Made by a program: the position numbers and the translations under genes. DNA of 64,000 bases. Source: Enterococcus sp. DIV0660C (GTDB taxonomy: Bacteria > Bacillota > Bacilli > Lactobacillales > Enterococcaceae). Location: the NCBI RefSeq assembly GCF_017316125.1, contig NZ_JAFLWA010000038.1, forward strand, positions 41,550-105,549. The letters run 5' to 3'. The notes under the pieces were generated by a model. That model saw only the letters and a program-made list of their open reading frames with translations. It was not told where the DNA came from and did not search any database. Below are positions 18,793 to 28,639 of the stretch, in pieces. Numbering within the stretch: the first letter of the stretch is position 1; the number at the start of each line of letters is the position of its first letter.

Positions 18793-19698
18793 ATGACTGA
18801 CAATCATGAAATTTTACTTGTTGCAAAAGACAAAAACTTATATTTTTTTCCCTTCATTGATTCATTTGAAGTGATTTCTGGGAAAGAGCTATTTGACGAA
18901 CAGTTTCTGCAAATAAATGCTGCTAAATTTCGCCAATATCAACTGATTATTTTTTTGGATTTTGGATTTGAGGTAGCGATGGCTATGCAAGTTCGTCCAT
19001 TGACACGTGCAAAAATTGTCGTCTTTTTTTGGAATCACTTTAAAGAGGAACATTATGAATTATTGAGGCAAATACAAAACGAATCAGTAATTGATGAAGT
19101 TTATCATTTTGATGCGCTGGAAGCACATACGTTAGGTTTAAAACATAACAGCTCTTTTTACTCTGCCAATGTTCAATTACCACAGGAACAAATCACAACA
19201 GATTTATTTTTTGGCGCGACTGACAATGGTCGAAAGGAAATTGCAAAACAGTATCAAGCAGAATTTTCGTCAAGGGCGGTAACCACTAATTATTTTATTT
19301 TACCATTGAGAGGTAACGAACAAGCTGGTTATTTAAGTTACTCGGAATATTTGAGATTAGTGGCAAAAAGCCGAGGAATTTTGGAATTATTGCGCGCAGG
19401 ACAACAGGGTGTGACATTGCGAACGTTTGAATCTATATACTTCCAGAAAAAATTAGTGACTGGAAACGATGTGATTTTTGATTATCAATGCTATCATCCA
19501 GATAATATCTTTTTATTGTCGCAACGGTCTTTGGATGAGTTACCCGAATTCCTTAACCAAGCTTATCAACCAATTGCGCCAGAAATTCTTGATTTCTTTG
19601 ATGCGCCAAACTGGGCACAGCGTTTCTTAACTATTGATGAATCAATTTTTGAGCGCTACGAGTATCAAGCAGATTTGTTGGCAAGGTTGAAAAAGTGA
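18793..19698 (+). CDS. Glycosyltransferase-like protein of the capsule/CgeB type
   Basis: A 301-residue cytoplasmic protein. The C-terminal half carries the pattern SRGILELLRAGQQGVTLRTFE, then KKLVTGND and YHPDNIFLL. The same order of motifs occurs in small capsule or LPS biosynthesis proteins related to GT4/CgeB. The likely activity is sugar transfer, with donor and acceptor unknown. The frame opens at 18772, but GAGGAGA is correctly spaced for ATG 18793. It stands alone with a terminator behind it, not in a polysaccharide cluster, which is unusual. Confidence 0.55.
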   Translation: MTDNHEILLVAKDKNLYFFPFIDSFEVISGKELFDEQFLQINAAKFRQYQLIIFLDFGFEVAMAMQVRPLTRAKIVVFFWNHFKEEHYELLRQIQNESVIDEVYHFDALEAHTLGLKHNSSFYSANVQLPQEQITTDLFFGATDNGRKEIAKQYQAEFSSRAVTTNYFILPLRGNEQAGYLSYSEYLRLVAKSRGILELLRAGQQGVTLRTFESIYFQKKLVTGNDVIFDYQCYHPDNIFLLSQRSLDELPEFLNQAYQPIAPEILDFFDAPNWAQRFLTIDESIFERYEYQADLLARLKK

Positions 19699-19719
19699 AG
19701 GTAATTAAAAAGATACATT

Positions 19720-19758
19720 AAAAAGAGCGTAAGCCACTTGGTTTACGCTCTTTTTTTT
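19720..19758. terminator. Bidirectional terminator
   Basis: AAAAAGAGCGTAAgCC and GGtTTACGCTCTTTTT arms followed by more T. It touches the panE stop codon on the other strand and can serve both genes. Confidence 0.9.
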
Positions 19759-20698
19759 ATTTTGCGCCCAAAAGCCCTTCTTTTGCATGAACGAGTTGTG
19801 TTAAGAAAGCACAATAGGGTGTTTGTATACCATATTTTTGTCCTTTACGCCAAACAGCACCGTTAATGTAGTCGATTTCGGTCAGACGGTGATTTTTGAT
19901 TAAATCTTGATACATTGAAGGATAATGAAGACCGATATTGGCAGGATCATAAGTTGCTGCAATATGCTCGTTGACTTCTGGTTGGTCAAGTTGAATACCT
20001 TCTTCAGCGGCAACAGCGGCAAATTCTGCAACAATCGTTTCAACGATGGCATTTGCGACAGGTTGTTCACCAAAGCCAGCGATGTTGGAATCTAAAATCG
20101 TACATAAGCCATTTAACGTACCATTGACACAAGCTTTACGCCAAATCGAATAACGAACATTTCGGCTATAAACAGGATTCAAGTTTGCTTCATCAAAAAT
20201 GCGAACGATCTCATGCGCAAACGCTTCGCCTTCAGGTTCAAGATTTTCTAATTCGATTTCACCATTGCCTAATAATGTTACTTTTCCTGGTCCATCCAAC
20301 CCGGCAGTCCACATCGTGATACCAAATAAAATATTTTTCTTCGGTACATATTTTTCTAACACGTCTTCATGTCCTAAGCCATTCAATAAACAAAGAACGT
20401 GGGTTTGCTCGGTAATAATTGATTGAATCGCATGAAACATGTCGTCTAATTGATTTGCTTTTGTTAAGGCAACGATCAAATCGACTTGTGTGTGACTTTC
20501 AATCATTTCTTCAGGTGAATAAATAGGAATTTTGGCAACAACTTCTTCCCCATTGAAGTCTGCAACCAAACCATTTTTGCGAATAGCTTCAATATGTGCA
20601 GGCCAACGATCAATCAAAATCACGTCATTCCCACTTTGATGAAGCATTAGTCCGATTCGGCTACCCATTGCGCCTGCACCAGCGATAGCAATTTTCAT
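19757..20698 (-). CDS. panE: 2-dehydropantoate 2-reductase (ketopantoate reductase family)
   Basis: A 313-residue NADP-dependent reductase. The Rossmann motif GAGAMGSRIG lies at residues 7-16 at the very N-terminus, which is why ATG 20698 with AAAGGAGAG is preferred over the upstream frame extension. KACVNGTLNGLCTI in the middle contains the lysine and asparagine expected in the active site. It would reduce ketopantoate to pantoate for CoA synthesis. No panB or panC lies nearby, so a related 2-keto acid substrate is possible. Confidence 0.87.
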   Translation of the reverse strand: MKIAIAGAGAMGSRIGLMLHQSGNDVILIDRWPAHIEAIRKNGLVADFNGEEVVAKIPIYSPEEMIESHTQVDLIVALTKANQLDDMFHAIQSIITEQTHVLCLLNGLGHEDVLEKYVPKKNILFGITMWTAGLDGPGKVTLLGNGEIELENLEPEGEAFAHEIVRIFDEANLNPVYSRNVRYSIWRKACVNGTLNGLCTILDSNIAGFGEQPVANAIVETIVAEFAAVAAEEGIQLDQPEVNEHIAATYDPANIGLHYPSMYQDLIKNHRLTEIDYINGAVWRKGQKYGIQTPYCAFLTQLVHAKEGLLGAK

Positions 20699-20855
20699 GT
20701 CAAATCTCTCCTTTGAAATTTGTTTCTTAAACAGTTCTATTCTAGTATATAGAAAAAGTGTAAAAATTAGGATTGTTTTGTTTGATAAAAACGAATAAAA
20801 GTGTCTAACTGAGAGAAAGAGAATCCCAAAATCGTACATTAGGAGGCGAAAGTAA

Positions 20856-21974
20856 ATGAATATTTTAGTTGCAATTGATTCATTTAAGGGAAGCGCGACT
20901 TCATTTGAATTAAATCAAGCAGTCGCTCAAGGTTGGCAAGCTGTTCACTCAGCTGACCAGTTGGTGAACATCCCTATTGCAGATGGTGGAGAAGGAACAG
21001 CGCAGGCTTTGTTCCACTCGTTAGGCGGAAAATGGCAAAATTTTTCTGGAATCGATTTGTTATTTAGAAAACATGAAAGTCGCTATTTGATTACACAGTG
21101 GCAAGGGAAAAAAATTGCGGTGATTGAGTCAGCTGAAGTGATTGGAATTGATTTACTGAAACAGGCAACCGATCAGACGATTCGGCTAGCTTCTAGTTTT
21201 GCATTGGGAGAAGTGATTAAGGACGCACTAGCGCAAGAAGTCGATGAAATGATTGTTACACTAGGTGGCAGTGGCTGTTCAGATGGTGGGTTGGGCTTAC
21301 TGCAATCTTTAGGTGCAAAGCTAGAAGGCATAACAGATGGCAACCCATTGCTTACAACGAAAAAAGTCGATCTTCAAGCAAGTAAAGCACACTTTTTCCG
21401 TACAAAATTATGGATTGCTGCGGATGTAACTAGTCCATATACCGGTGAATATGGAGCAGCAAGATTATTTGGGAAACAAAAAGGAGCGTCATCTGAAACA
21501 ATTGAATTTTTAGATAAACAAGCAAAAAAGCTAGCAGAACAATGGTCCAAGGAATATCAAATTGATCTTGAAAAAATTCCGGGAAGTGGAGCAGCTGGTG
21601 GCATAGGTGGTGCGTTATTTTTGCTTGGGGCACAGATGATTAATGGCTTTGAATTAGTTAGCCAAATGATTGGATTAGAAGAAAAAATCAAACAGGCAGA
21701 TTTGATTGTTACGGGTGAAGGAAGAATCGATCAACAGACAATTCATGGAAAGGTTCCTTATGGTGTCGCTGTGTTAGCAAAAAAATACAATAAACCGATT
21801 GTTGCTTTTTGTGGTAGTCGCCAGCCGGATCTAGGTGAATTAACCAACTATTTACCAGCAGTTTTTAGTATTCAATTAGGGCCAATTCGATTAGATGAGG
21901 CAATGGAACATGAACGAACAATGGAAAATATTGCTATTTTGGCAGGAAATATTTGTCACCTTATCCAATGTTAA
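20856..21974 (+). CDS. glxK: Glycerate kinase
   Basis: A 372-residue glycerate kinase of the GarK/GlxK family. It begins MNILVAIDSFKGS, has the glycerate-binding PIADGGEGT at about 41-49, and GGSGCSDGGLG and the GSGAAGGIGGAL loop further on. It phosphorylates glycerate with ATP, giving 2-phosphoglycerate in this family. AGGAGG is eight bases before ATG 20856. It diverges from panE. No other glycerate or glyoxylate gene is adjacent. Confidence 0.93.
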   Translation: MNILVAIDSFKGSATSFELNQAVAQGWQAVHSADQLVNIPIADGGEGTAQALFHSLGGKWQNFSGIDLLFRKHESRYLITQWQGKKIAVIESAEVIGIDLLKQATDQTIRLASSFALGEVIKDALAQEVDEMIVTLGGSGCSDGGLGLLQSLGAKLEGITDGNPLLTTKKVDLQASKAHFFRTKLWIAADVTSPYTGEYGAARLFGKQKGASSETIEFLDKQAKKLAEQWSKEYQIDLEKIPGSGAAGGIGGALFLLGAQMINGFELVSQMIGLEEKIKQADLIVTGEGRIDQQTIHGKVPYGVAVLAKKYNKPIVAFCGSRQPDLGELTNYLPAVFSIQLGPIRLDEAMEHERTMENIAILAGNICHLIQC

Positions 21975-22030
21975 TTTTTTTGATTGACAAAAATTTAAAT
22001 TCTATGTTAACGTAATAGGCAAATAAGCCA

Positions 22031-22213
22031 AAGTGAGGGATCCGTGCATTGAAAAAATAAGTCAATTGATTGAAGCTGCATTCAGACTGTACCTTGAGAA
22101 GACAAGGGAGCAGTGTGCAGATTTTCAGGATTGGCTAGTTTTTCAATGGAGGGGTCTTTTTTTGTGCCCATACCCTTGTGCCCAGTTCTGAGAATAGGAC
22201 TGGGCTTTTTTTA
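22031..22213 (+). promoter_or_regulatory. Attenuator leader of the ABC-F gene with a possible 3-codon ORF
   Basis: The 250-base gap after glxK ends in a terminator (arms GCCCAGTTCT / AGGACTGGGC at 22180-22189 and 22196-22205, then seven T) only a few bases before the ribosome site of the ABC-F gene. Upstream, GAGGG is followed nine bases later by TTG AAA AAA TAA (22049-22060), a possible three-residue ORF, and by CCTTG / CAAGG and CTG / CAG complementary segments. Many ABC-F resistance genes are induced by ribosome-targeting antibiotics through such attenuators. Confidence 0.65.
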
Positions 22214-22228
22214 CGAGGTGAATGATTG

Positions 22229-23734
22229 ATGTCTAAAATTGAAATAAAACAACTAACTTTTGGTTATGATAACCAAGAAACAACTATTTTTAATGAAGCG
22301 AACTTAAACTTCGATACACAATGGAAATTAGGATTGATTGGCCGAAATGGTCGTGGTAAAACAACGCTCTTAATGATTTTACAAAACAAATTACCTTATC
22401 AAGGACAAATCACCCATCAACAGGAATTTGTCTATTTTCCGCAAAAAACACAAGATACTAGTCGCTTAACTTATTATGTCTTGACTGATGTGACTGACTT
22501 TGAGATTTGGGAAATTGAACGCGAATTGAATTTGATGGGAACAAATCCGGAAATATTGTGGCGTCCATTTGATACTCTTTCTGGTGGAGAAAAAACAAAA
22601 GTCTTATTGGCATTGTTATTTGTAGACGAAGCGCACTTTCCTTTGATTGATGAACCAACGAATCATTTAGACTTAGCAGGTCGGCAACAAGTAGCAAAAT
22701 ACTTGAAGAAGAAACATCAAGGATTTATTGTGGTTAGTCATGATCGAACGTTTATTGACGAAGTGGTGGATCATGTATTGGCAATTGAAAAAACACAGTT
22801 AGAGCTCTATCAAGGAAATTTTACTGTTTATGAAGAACAAAAACGCCTTCGTGATGAATTTGAATTGGCGCAGAATGAAAAAATAAAAAAAGAAGTTAGT
22901 CGATTAAAAAAAACAGCTGCAGAAAAAGCAGAATGGTCTCGTTCCCGTGAAGGCGATAAAACGAAGAAGCGTGTTGGATTTGTTGATACGGAAGACCGCC
23001 GAAAAAACCTTGGAGCAATTGGGGCGGACGCTGCTCGAACAATGAAACGCTCGAAGGCAATCGTCAATCGAATGGAAACCCAGATTGGTGAAAAAGAAAA
23101 ATTGTTAAAAGATATTGAATATATCGATGCGTTGACAATGAATTATCAGCCTTCCTATCATAAACGTTTGTTGAGTGTTGAAGATTTACAATTGGGCTAT
23201 GAGTCACCATTGTTTAAAAAAATTAGTTTTGCGGTTGAACAGGGGGAACGAGTTGCATTAGCGGGACCAAATGGTGCTGGAAAGTCTTCAGTAATTTACT
23301 ATTTGCTCGATCAATTTCAAGGAACTGCTGATGGAAAAGTGAGTTATCCTCAGAATCTTCGCATCAGTTATGTGCGCCAAAATTATGAAGATAATCGTGG
23401 AACACTTAGTGAATTTGCTGAAAAAAATCAAGTGGACTATCAAGCTTTCTTAAACAATTTGCGAAAATTAGGTATGGAACGCGAAGTCTTTCATAATAAA
23501 ATCGAACAAATGAGTATGGGGCAACGGAAAAAAGTTGAGTTAGCGAAATCGTTAGCGCAACCTGCTGAATTATATATTTGGGATGAACCTTTGAATTATT
23601 TAGATGTGTTCAATCAAGAACAACTAGAGCAATTGTTACTCAGCATAAAACCAGCAATGCTCTTTGTGGAACATGACCAAACTTTCTTGAAGAAAGTCGC
23701 GAATCAAGTGATTACTTTAATGCCGATTAACTAG
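22229..23734 (+). CDS. ABC-F ribosomal protection protein, Lsa/Eat type
   Basis: A 501-residue protein with two ABC ATPase cassettes and no membrane segments. The first P-loop is GRNGRGKTT at 38-46 with signature LSGGE; the second is AGPNGAGKS with signature MSMGQ. A charged linker of about 75 residues with RSREGDKTKKR sits between them. Length and linker match Lsa/Eat-type proteins, which dislodge lincosamides, streptogramin A and pleuromutilins from ribosomes. GAGGTG positions ATG 22229. Whether this variant confers resistance cannot be read from sequence. Confidence 0.88.
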   Translation: MSKIEIKQLTFGYDNQETTIFNEANLNFDTQWKLGLIGRNGRGKTTLLMILQNKLPYQGQITHQQEFVYFPQKTQDTSRLTYYVLTDVTDFEIWEIERELNLMGTNPEILWRPFDTLSGGEKTKVLLALLFVDEAHFPLIDEPTNHLDLAGRQQVAKYLKKKHQGFIVVSHDRTFIDEVVDHVLAIEKTQLELYQGNFTVYEEQKRLRDEFELAQNEKIKKEVSRLKKTAAEKAEWSRSREGDKTKKRVGFVDTEDRRKNLGAIGADAARTMKRSKAIVNRMETQIGEKEKLLKDIEYIDALTMNYQPSYHKRLLSVEDLQLGYESPLFKKISFAVEQGERVALAGPNGAGKSSVIYYLLDQFQGTADGKVSYPQNLRISYVRQNYEDNRGTLSEFAEKNQVDYQAFLNNLRKLGMEREVFHNKIEQMSMGQRKKVELAKSLAQPAELYIWDEPLNYLDVFNQEQLEQLLLSIKPAMLFVEHDQTFLKKVANQVITLMPIN

Positions 23735-23832
23735 TTCTTATTTACTTGAAAGGTGGACGTTATTGCCAGCTTTTGGTATGTTGTAGGTAGTTTGTAAAAA
23801 TCAAAGACAAAGAGCAAAGGGAGTTTTATGAG

Positions 23833-24360
23833 ATGTTATATGTAACTAGGCATGGAGAAACTACTTGGAATGTTCAAGGACTTGTTTGTGGAAGAGCAGA
23901 TGTTCCTTTAACAGAAAAAGGAAGACAGCAAGCAAAAGCATTAGCAGATAAAGTTGCGACACTTGAGGTGCCAGTAACTAAAATCATTCATTCGCCATTA
24001 CAACGAGCAAAAGATACAGCACAAGCTGTTGCTGATAAAATAGATTTGCCACTAGTAGCTGACGCACGTTTGATGGAAATGGATTTTGGTGCATATGATG
24101 GCATGCCTAGTAATGAAACGATATTTCAAGAAGCACGTTTAGAATTTGGGGTACGATTTCCAGAAGGTGAGTCACTCTTTGATATGTACGCGCGTGTAGT
24201 ACCAGTTTTACAGGAATGTCTAGCAGATGAAGAAAATACTTATCTGTTAGTCTGTCATAATGCGTTGATCCGGGCAATCAATGCTTATTTTACGCCAATG
24301 CCAAATGATAAATTTTTTGATTTCTTTGTGGAAAATACCGAATTACTATCTTACAACTAA
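23833..24360 (+). CDS. Histidine phosphatase family protein
   Basis: A 175-residue protein with the phosphoglycerate-mutase-like active site TRHGETTWN starting at residue 5 (catalytic His7). The second arginine is in SPLQRAKDTA, and the second histidine in LLVCHNALIRAI near 145. Residues fit a cofactor-independent phosphatase on a small substrate rather than glycolytic mutase, which is longer. AAAGGGAG precedes ATG 23833. Single gene with its own terminator. Confidence 0.87.
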   Translation: MLYVTRHGETTWNVQGLVCGRADVPLTEKGRQQAKALADKVATLEVPVTKIIHSPLQRAKDTAQAVADKIDLPLVADARLMEMDFGAYDGMPSNETIFQEARLEFGVRFPEGESLFDMYARVVPVLQECLADEENTYLLVCHNALIRAINAYFTPMPNDKFFDFFVENTELLSYN

Positions 24361-24367
24361 ATGAGTA

Positions 24368-24404
24368 AAAGTAGCGTGACAAAGAATAGTCACGCTATTT
24401 TTTT
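24368..24404 (+). terminator. Terminator after the histidine phosphatase gene
   Basis: AGTAGCGTGAC and GTCACGCTATT arms followed by seven T. Confidence 0.9.
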
Positions 24405-24445
24405 GTTTATTAAAGAAATAAAATTTAATTATTTTTACAAAAGCA

Positions 24446-24474
24446 TTGAAATTTCATTTCTTAAGCGTTATACT
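24446..24474 (+). promoter_or_regulatory. Promoter of the MurNAc operon
   Basis: TTGAAA at 24446-24451, exactly 17 bases, and TATACT at 24469-24474, about 45 bases upstream of mupG. Confidence 0.7.
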
Positions 24475-24518
24475 CTGTTCATAGAAATGAAGACGGATAC
24501 ATAAAGCGAGGGATAAAC

Positions 24519-25595
24519 ATGTTTGGGTTTTCAATATTTATGAATGAGCCATTAACTCTGCAAAAGAAAGCGTACATTCATAAAATGGCAACTAGCGGTT
24601 TTATTGGTATCTTTACTTCGATGCATATTCCAGAAGATGACGTCAGTGCTTATCAAGCACGACTAAGGGAATTGGGTGAAGAAGCGAAAAAAAATCAGCT
24701 AGAACTAATGGTGGATATTTCAGGAGATGCGTTGAAGCGAGCCGGATTTTCGTTCACTGATCTAACACCACTAAAAGAAATCGGTGTAACCGGTTTACGA
24801 ATGGACTATGAATTATCAAATGAACAGATTGCTGATTGGTCACATCAATTAAAGATTAGTTTAAATGCTAGCACGATCACACCAGAAGATATTAGCGAGT
24901 TAAAAAGGTATCAAGCAGATTTTTCTAATCTTGAAGCGTGGCATAATTACTATCCACGTCCAGAAACGGGCTTAGCTAAATCATGGTATCAAGAAAAAAA
25001 TCAATGGTTAGCTGATCAAGGATTTACAATTCAAGGATTTGTTGCTGGTGATACTGATTTACGAGGTCCTTTATATCAAGGATTACCTACTTTAGAAAAA
25101 CATCGTGGTGTACATCCACTAGCAGCAGCTCTAGAGTTAGCTGAGTGTAAAACGGATTTGATTTACATTGGTGATGCAGGTTTATCAGAAAGCGTGCAAC
25201 GACAATTTGCAACTTATCAAAATGAACAAATGATTTCATTACAAGTAGAAGTAATTGATGAAAACTTGAGTGAATTAGTCCTAGGAACGCACGTTAATCG
25301 CCAAGACGAAGCAAGAGATGTCATTCGAAGTGCTGACGCACGATTTAAGAAAATCCCGCCAATTTCACCTAATCAAACGATTGAACGAACAGTCGGAAGC
25401 GTTACGATCGACAATGAGAATTATCTTCGTTACATGGGTGAGATTCAAGTAATCAAAAGAAATTTACCTGCTGATGAAAAAGTGAATGTCGTGGCTCAAG
25501 TGATTGCAGAAGACTTGCCATTGATTCAACAGATTCATGCAGGTACCAACTACCAACTAATTCGTAAAGAGGGAAGAAAAGATGAGCAAAATTAA
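24519..25595 (+). CDS. mupG: 6-phospho-N-acetylmuramidase (MupG / DUF871 family)
   Basis: A 358-residue protein with a TIM-barrel N-terminal domain ([10 protein letters not shown] at the start, [26 protein letters not shown]) and a small beta C-terminal domain. MupG cleaves MurNAc-6-phosphate-GlcNAc disaccharides that enter by PTS transport. The next genes, murQ and murP, complete the pathway, which gives strong support. GCGAGGGAT precedes ATG 24519. The 3' end overlaps murQ by 14 bases, suggesting coupling. Confidence 0.93.
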   Translation: MFGFSIFMNEPLTLQKKAYIHKMATSGFIGIFTSMHIPEDDVSAYQARLRELGEEAKKNQLELMVDISGDALKRAGFSFTDLTPLKEIGVTGLRMDYELSNEQIADWSHQLKISLNASTITPEDISELKRYQADFSNLEAWHNYYPRPETGLAKSWYQEKNQWLADQGFTIQGFVAGDTDLRGPLYQGLPTLEKHRGVHPLAAALELAECKTDLIYIGDAGLSESVQRQFATYQNEQMISLQVEVIDENLSELVLGTHVNRQDEARDVIRSADARFKKIPPISPNQTIERTVGSVTIDNENYLRYMGEIQVIKRNLPADEKVNVVAQVIAEDLPLIQQIHAGTNYQLIRKEGRKDEQN

Positions 25596-26478
25596 TTTAG
25601 AGAACTTAACAACAGAACGTAGAAACCAAGAAACATTTGGACTGGATGAGATGAGCGTAACCCAAGCGGTTGAATTGATGAATCGTGAAGATCAAAAAGT
25701 CGCAGAAGCAGTTGCAAAAGAACTAGGCAGTATTGAACCAGTGATTGCCCACACGATTGACTCATTTAAAAAAGGTGGACGTTTGATTTATATGGGTGCA
25801 GGTACAAGTGGTCGTTTAGGTGTACTAGATGCAGCAGAATGTGTACCAACATTTGGTGTTGAGCCAGAAATGGTGATTGGCTTAATCGCAGGTGGTGAGG
25901 CAGCAATGACCGTGGCTGTTGAAGGTGCAGAAGATTCATTCGAGCTTGGCGAAGAAGACTTGATCCATTTAAACTTAACGAAAAATGACATGGTCATCGG
26001 GATTGCCGCAAGCGGACGCACACCTTATGTCATTGGCGGTTTAGATTATGCACGTTCAATTGGTGCATTAACTGCAACGATTTCTTGCAATAAAAATGCT
26101 GAAATCAGTAAACATGCAGATTTCCCAATCGAAGTCGATGCAGGGCCAGAATTTTTGACTGGTTCAACGCGTCTGAAGTCTGGGACAGCTCAAAAATTGA
26201 TTTTGAATATGATTTCAACAATCAGCATGATTGGTATTGGAAAAGTCTTCAATAATTTGATGGTCGATGTTAAACCAACCAACGAAAAATTAGTGGAACG
26301 TTCAAAACGAATTATCATGCAAGCAACAGAAGTTGACTATGAAACTGCTGAGCGATACTTTAATGAAGCAGAACAAAATGTTAAATTAGCAATCGTTATG
26401 ATTTTAACAAATAGTGATAAAGAAACAGCGCAGGATAAATTAGTTGAGGCAAATGGTTTTGTAAAAGGAACCTTATAA
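25582..26478 (+). CDS. murQ: N-acetylmuramic acid 6-phosphate etherase
   Basis: A 298-residue SIS-domain lyase. [19 protein letters not shown] around 67-85 is the family signature, and [11 protein letters not shown] marks the second half of the SIS fold. It removes D-lactate from MurNAc-6-phosphate, yielding GlcNAc-6-phosphate for glycolysis or wall synthesis. AGAGGGAAG inside the end of mupG serves as ribosome site for ATG 25582. Confidence 0.97.
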   Translation: MSKINLENLTTERRNQETFGLDEMSVTQAVELMNREDQKVAEAVAKELGSIEPVIAHTIDSFKKGGRLIYMGAGTSGRLGVLDAAECVPTFGVEPEMVIGLIAGGEAAMTVAVEGAEDSFELGEEDLIHLNLTKNDMVIGIAASGRTPYVIGGLDYARSIGALTATISCNKNAEISKHADFPIEVDAGPEFLTGSTRLKSGTAQKLILNMISTISMIGIGKVFNNLMVDVKPTNEKLVERSKRIIMQATEVDYETAERYFNEAEQNVKLAIVMILTNSDKETAQDKLVEANGFVKGTL

Positions 26479-26491
26479 GGGGGAGCAACTG

Positions 26492-28441
26492 ATGGCTAAA
26501 AATGAATTGACTTTAGAAGAACTAGCAAAACGTATTTATGAAGAATCTGGTGGAATGGACAATGTTGAAAGCATTGTCCACTGCATGACACGCGTACGAA
26601 TGAAAATCAAAGATGATGAACTCGTTGACATAGAAAAATTAAAAGCGATTCCAGGTGTCTTAGGTGTTGTTGAAGATGAACAACTACAAGTAATCATCGG
26701 CCCTGGGAAAGTAAACAAAGTTGCTCAACAAATGGTTGATCTCGCGGGTGTGAAATTAGGTGAAAAATTGCCAGAGCATGCTACAGCAGAACACGCAGCA
26801 AATTCAGGCAAAGATTTGGTGAACGAACGAGCACAAGCAATGAAAGCAGCACAAAAATCAAAACAGAAACCATCGAAAATCAAATCAATCTTAAAAGATA
26901 TTTCTAATATCTTTGTACCAATGATTCCCGCTTTTGTTGGAACGGGGATTGTCGCGGGGATTGCCGCTGTATTGGCTAACTTAGTTACAGCAGGAAGTCT
27001 TGATGCAGCAACTTGGCAACAATATATCGATGTAATGAATATCCTGAAAAATGGAATGTTCAGCTACTTAGTCATCTACACGGGGATTAACGCAGCACAA
27101 GTTTTCGGTGCAACGCCAACTCTTGGTGGGGTAATTGGTGCCGTTGTGATGCTAACTGGAATGAATCCAGAAGCCCCATTGAAAAATTTATTTACTGGTG
27201 AAGCTTTGGCAGCGGGGCAAGGTGGGATTCTTGGTGTAATTTTTGCCGTTTGGTTACTTTCAATAGTAGAAAAGAAATTACACAAAGTGGTACCAGATTC
27301 AATTGATATCATCGTGACACCAACATTATCTCTGATCGCAATTGGCTTAGTGGAAATCTTCTTGATTATGCCATTAGCTGGATTTATTTCAGACGGCATG
27401 GTCGGCGGAATCGATTGGGTATTAAATGTTGGCGGAGCATTTGCAGGGTTTGTTCTAGGAACATTATTCTTACCAATGGTTATGTTTGGATTACACCAAA
27501 TTTTGACACCAATTCATGTGCAAATGATTGATGAAACAGGTCGTACACTATTGCTTCCAATTCTTGCGATGGCAGGTGCTGGGCAAGTTGGTGCAGCGTT
27601 AGCTTTATGGGTTCGTTGTAAAAAAGATAAAGAATTAACAGAAATGATCAAAGGTGCTTTGCCGGTTGGTATCTTAGGAATTGGTGAACCACTAATTTAT
27701 GGTGTAACTTTACCACTTGGTCGTCCATTTATCACTGCATGTATTGGTGGTGGTATCGGTGGTGCAGTGATTGGAATGATTGGTAATGTGGGTGCGATTG
27801 CTATTGGGCCTTCAGGTGCAGCATTGATTCCATTAATTTCAGATGGTAAATGGTGGGGCTATGTTCTAGGTTTACTTGCAGCTTATGCAGGTGGATTTGT
27901 GGCAACATTCTTCTTTGGAATTCCGAAAGAACAATTAGAAAAAGAAGCGTTAGCAGAAGAAACAAGTGGCAATGCAACAACAAATGAAGTTGTATTGACA
28001 GCAGTTGCTGATGGAACAGTTTTATCATTAGAAGAAGCAAGTGATCCTGTCTTTTCGCAAAAGATGATGGGAGAAGGATTTTTTGTTGAACCAACTAACG
28101 GACAAATTTATTCTCCAGTTGCTGGTACAGTTCAATCCGTCTTCCCAACAAAACACGCAATTGGTATTACAACACAAAATGGAATCGAAGTATTACTTCA
28201 TATGGGAATCAATACTGTTGATCTTGGTGGGGCGCCATTTGATGTGAAAGTGACAGAAGGACAAAAAGTGACGACTGATACATTGGTAGCAAATGCTGAT
28301 CTTGATGCAATCAAAGCTGCTGGAAAAGAAACGTCAATGATGGTTCTTTTGACAAATATGGATCATGTGGAAAATTTTGTTCTAGAAAAAACAGGTGAAA
28401 TGAAGGCTAAAACAGCTGTGATGGATGTGAAAACAGTATAA
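26492..28441 (+). CDS. murP: PTS transporter EIIBCA for MurNAc (or MurNAc-GlcNAc)
   Basis: A 649-residue fused permease. The IIB domain (1-90) has phospho-Cys31 in VHCMTRVR. The IIC domain (about 130-480) holds ten or so membrane segments with GIGEPLIYG. The IIA domain (about 500-640) has phospho-His570 in EVLLHMGINTV, so phosphate relay is complete within one chain. Substrate assignment rests on the sucrose/MurNAc-type IIBC and the mupG-murQ operon. MurP of enteric bacteria lacks IIA; the fusion here is the Gram-positive form. No murR regulator is adjacent. Confidence 0.93.
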   Translation: MAKNELTLEELAKRIYEESGGMDNVESIVHCMTRVRMKIKDDELVDIEKLKAIPGVLGVVEDEQLQVIIGPGKVNKVAQQMVDLAGVKLGEKLPEHATAEHAANSGKDLVNERAQAMKAAQKSKQKPSKIKSILKDISNIFVPMIPAFVGTGIVAGIAAVLANLVTAGSLDAATWQQYIDVMNILKNGMFSYLVIYTGINAAQVFGATPTLGGVIGAVVMLTGMNPEAPLKNLFTGEALAAGQGGILGVIFAVWLLSIVEKKLHKVVPDSIDIIVTPTLSLIAIGLVEIFLIMPLAGFISDGMVGGIDWVLNVGGAFAGFVLGTLFLPMVMFGLHQILTPIHVQMIDETGRTLLLPILAMAGAGQVGAALALWVRCKKDKELTEMIKGALPVGILGIGEPLIYGVTLPLGRPFITACIGGGIGGAVIGMIGNVGAIAIGPSGAALIPLISDGKWWGYVLGLLAAYAGGFVATFFFGIPKEQLEKEALAEETSGNATTNEVVLTAVADGTVLSLEEASDPVFSQKMMGEGFFVEPTNGQIYSPVAGTVQSVFPTKHAIGITTQNGIEVLLHMGINTVDLGGAPFDVKVTEGQKVTTDTLVANADLDAIKAAGKETSMMVLLTNMDHVENFVLEKTGEMKAKTAVMDVKTV

Positions 28442-28442
28442 G

Positions 28443-28500
28443 AAGGTTGTAGCTCCAAGCGATCAGCTCCGAAAAAATAATTGAGAAGCCACTCAAACTT
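28443..28500 (+). repeat. Intergenic repeat, partial copy C
   Basis: GGTTGTAGCTCCAAGCGATCAGCTCCGAAAAAA-type sequence directly after the murP stop matches the head of copy B (17.0 kb) with C/T and A/G transitions only over about 30 bases; the distal half is not conserved. Confidence 0.5.
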
Positions 28501-28544
28501 TTTGATCTGAACAAACGTACAGTAATTCCAGCAAGCAACAAAGA

Positions 28545-28596
28545 AAAGAATCGCCCGACGACGCTTTTATAAGTGTCGTCGGGCGATTCTTTTTAT
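28545..28596 (+). terminator. Terminator of the MurNAc operon
   Basis: Very strong hairpin: AAAGAATCGCCCGACGAC pairs with GTCGTCGGGCGATTCTTT around a twelve-base loop, with T on the plus side and A on the other, so it may also serve nrdI. Confidence 0.92.
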
Positions 28597-28639
28597 CGTT
28601 AATTGGTTAAGTTTATTACCTAATCAATGTTCTTCTAGT

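Noticed and set aside
27801..28094. 97-residue minus-strand ORF in murP
   Set aside because: Leu/His-rich shadow of the murP coding frame.
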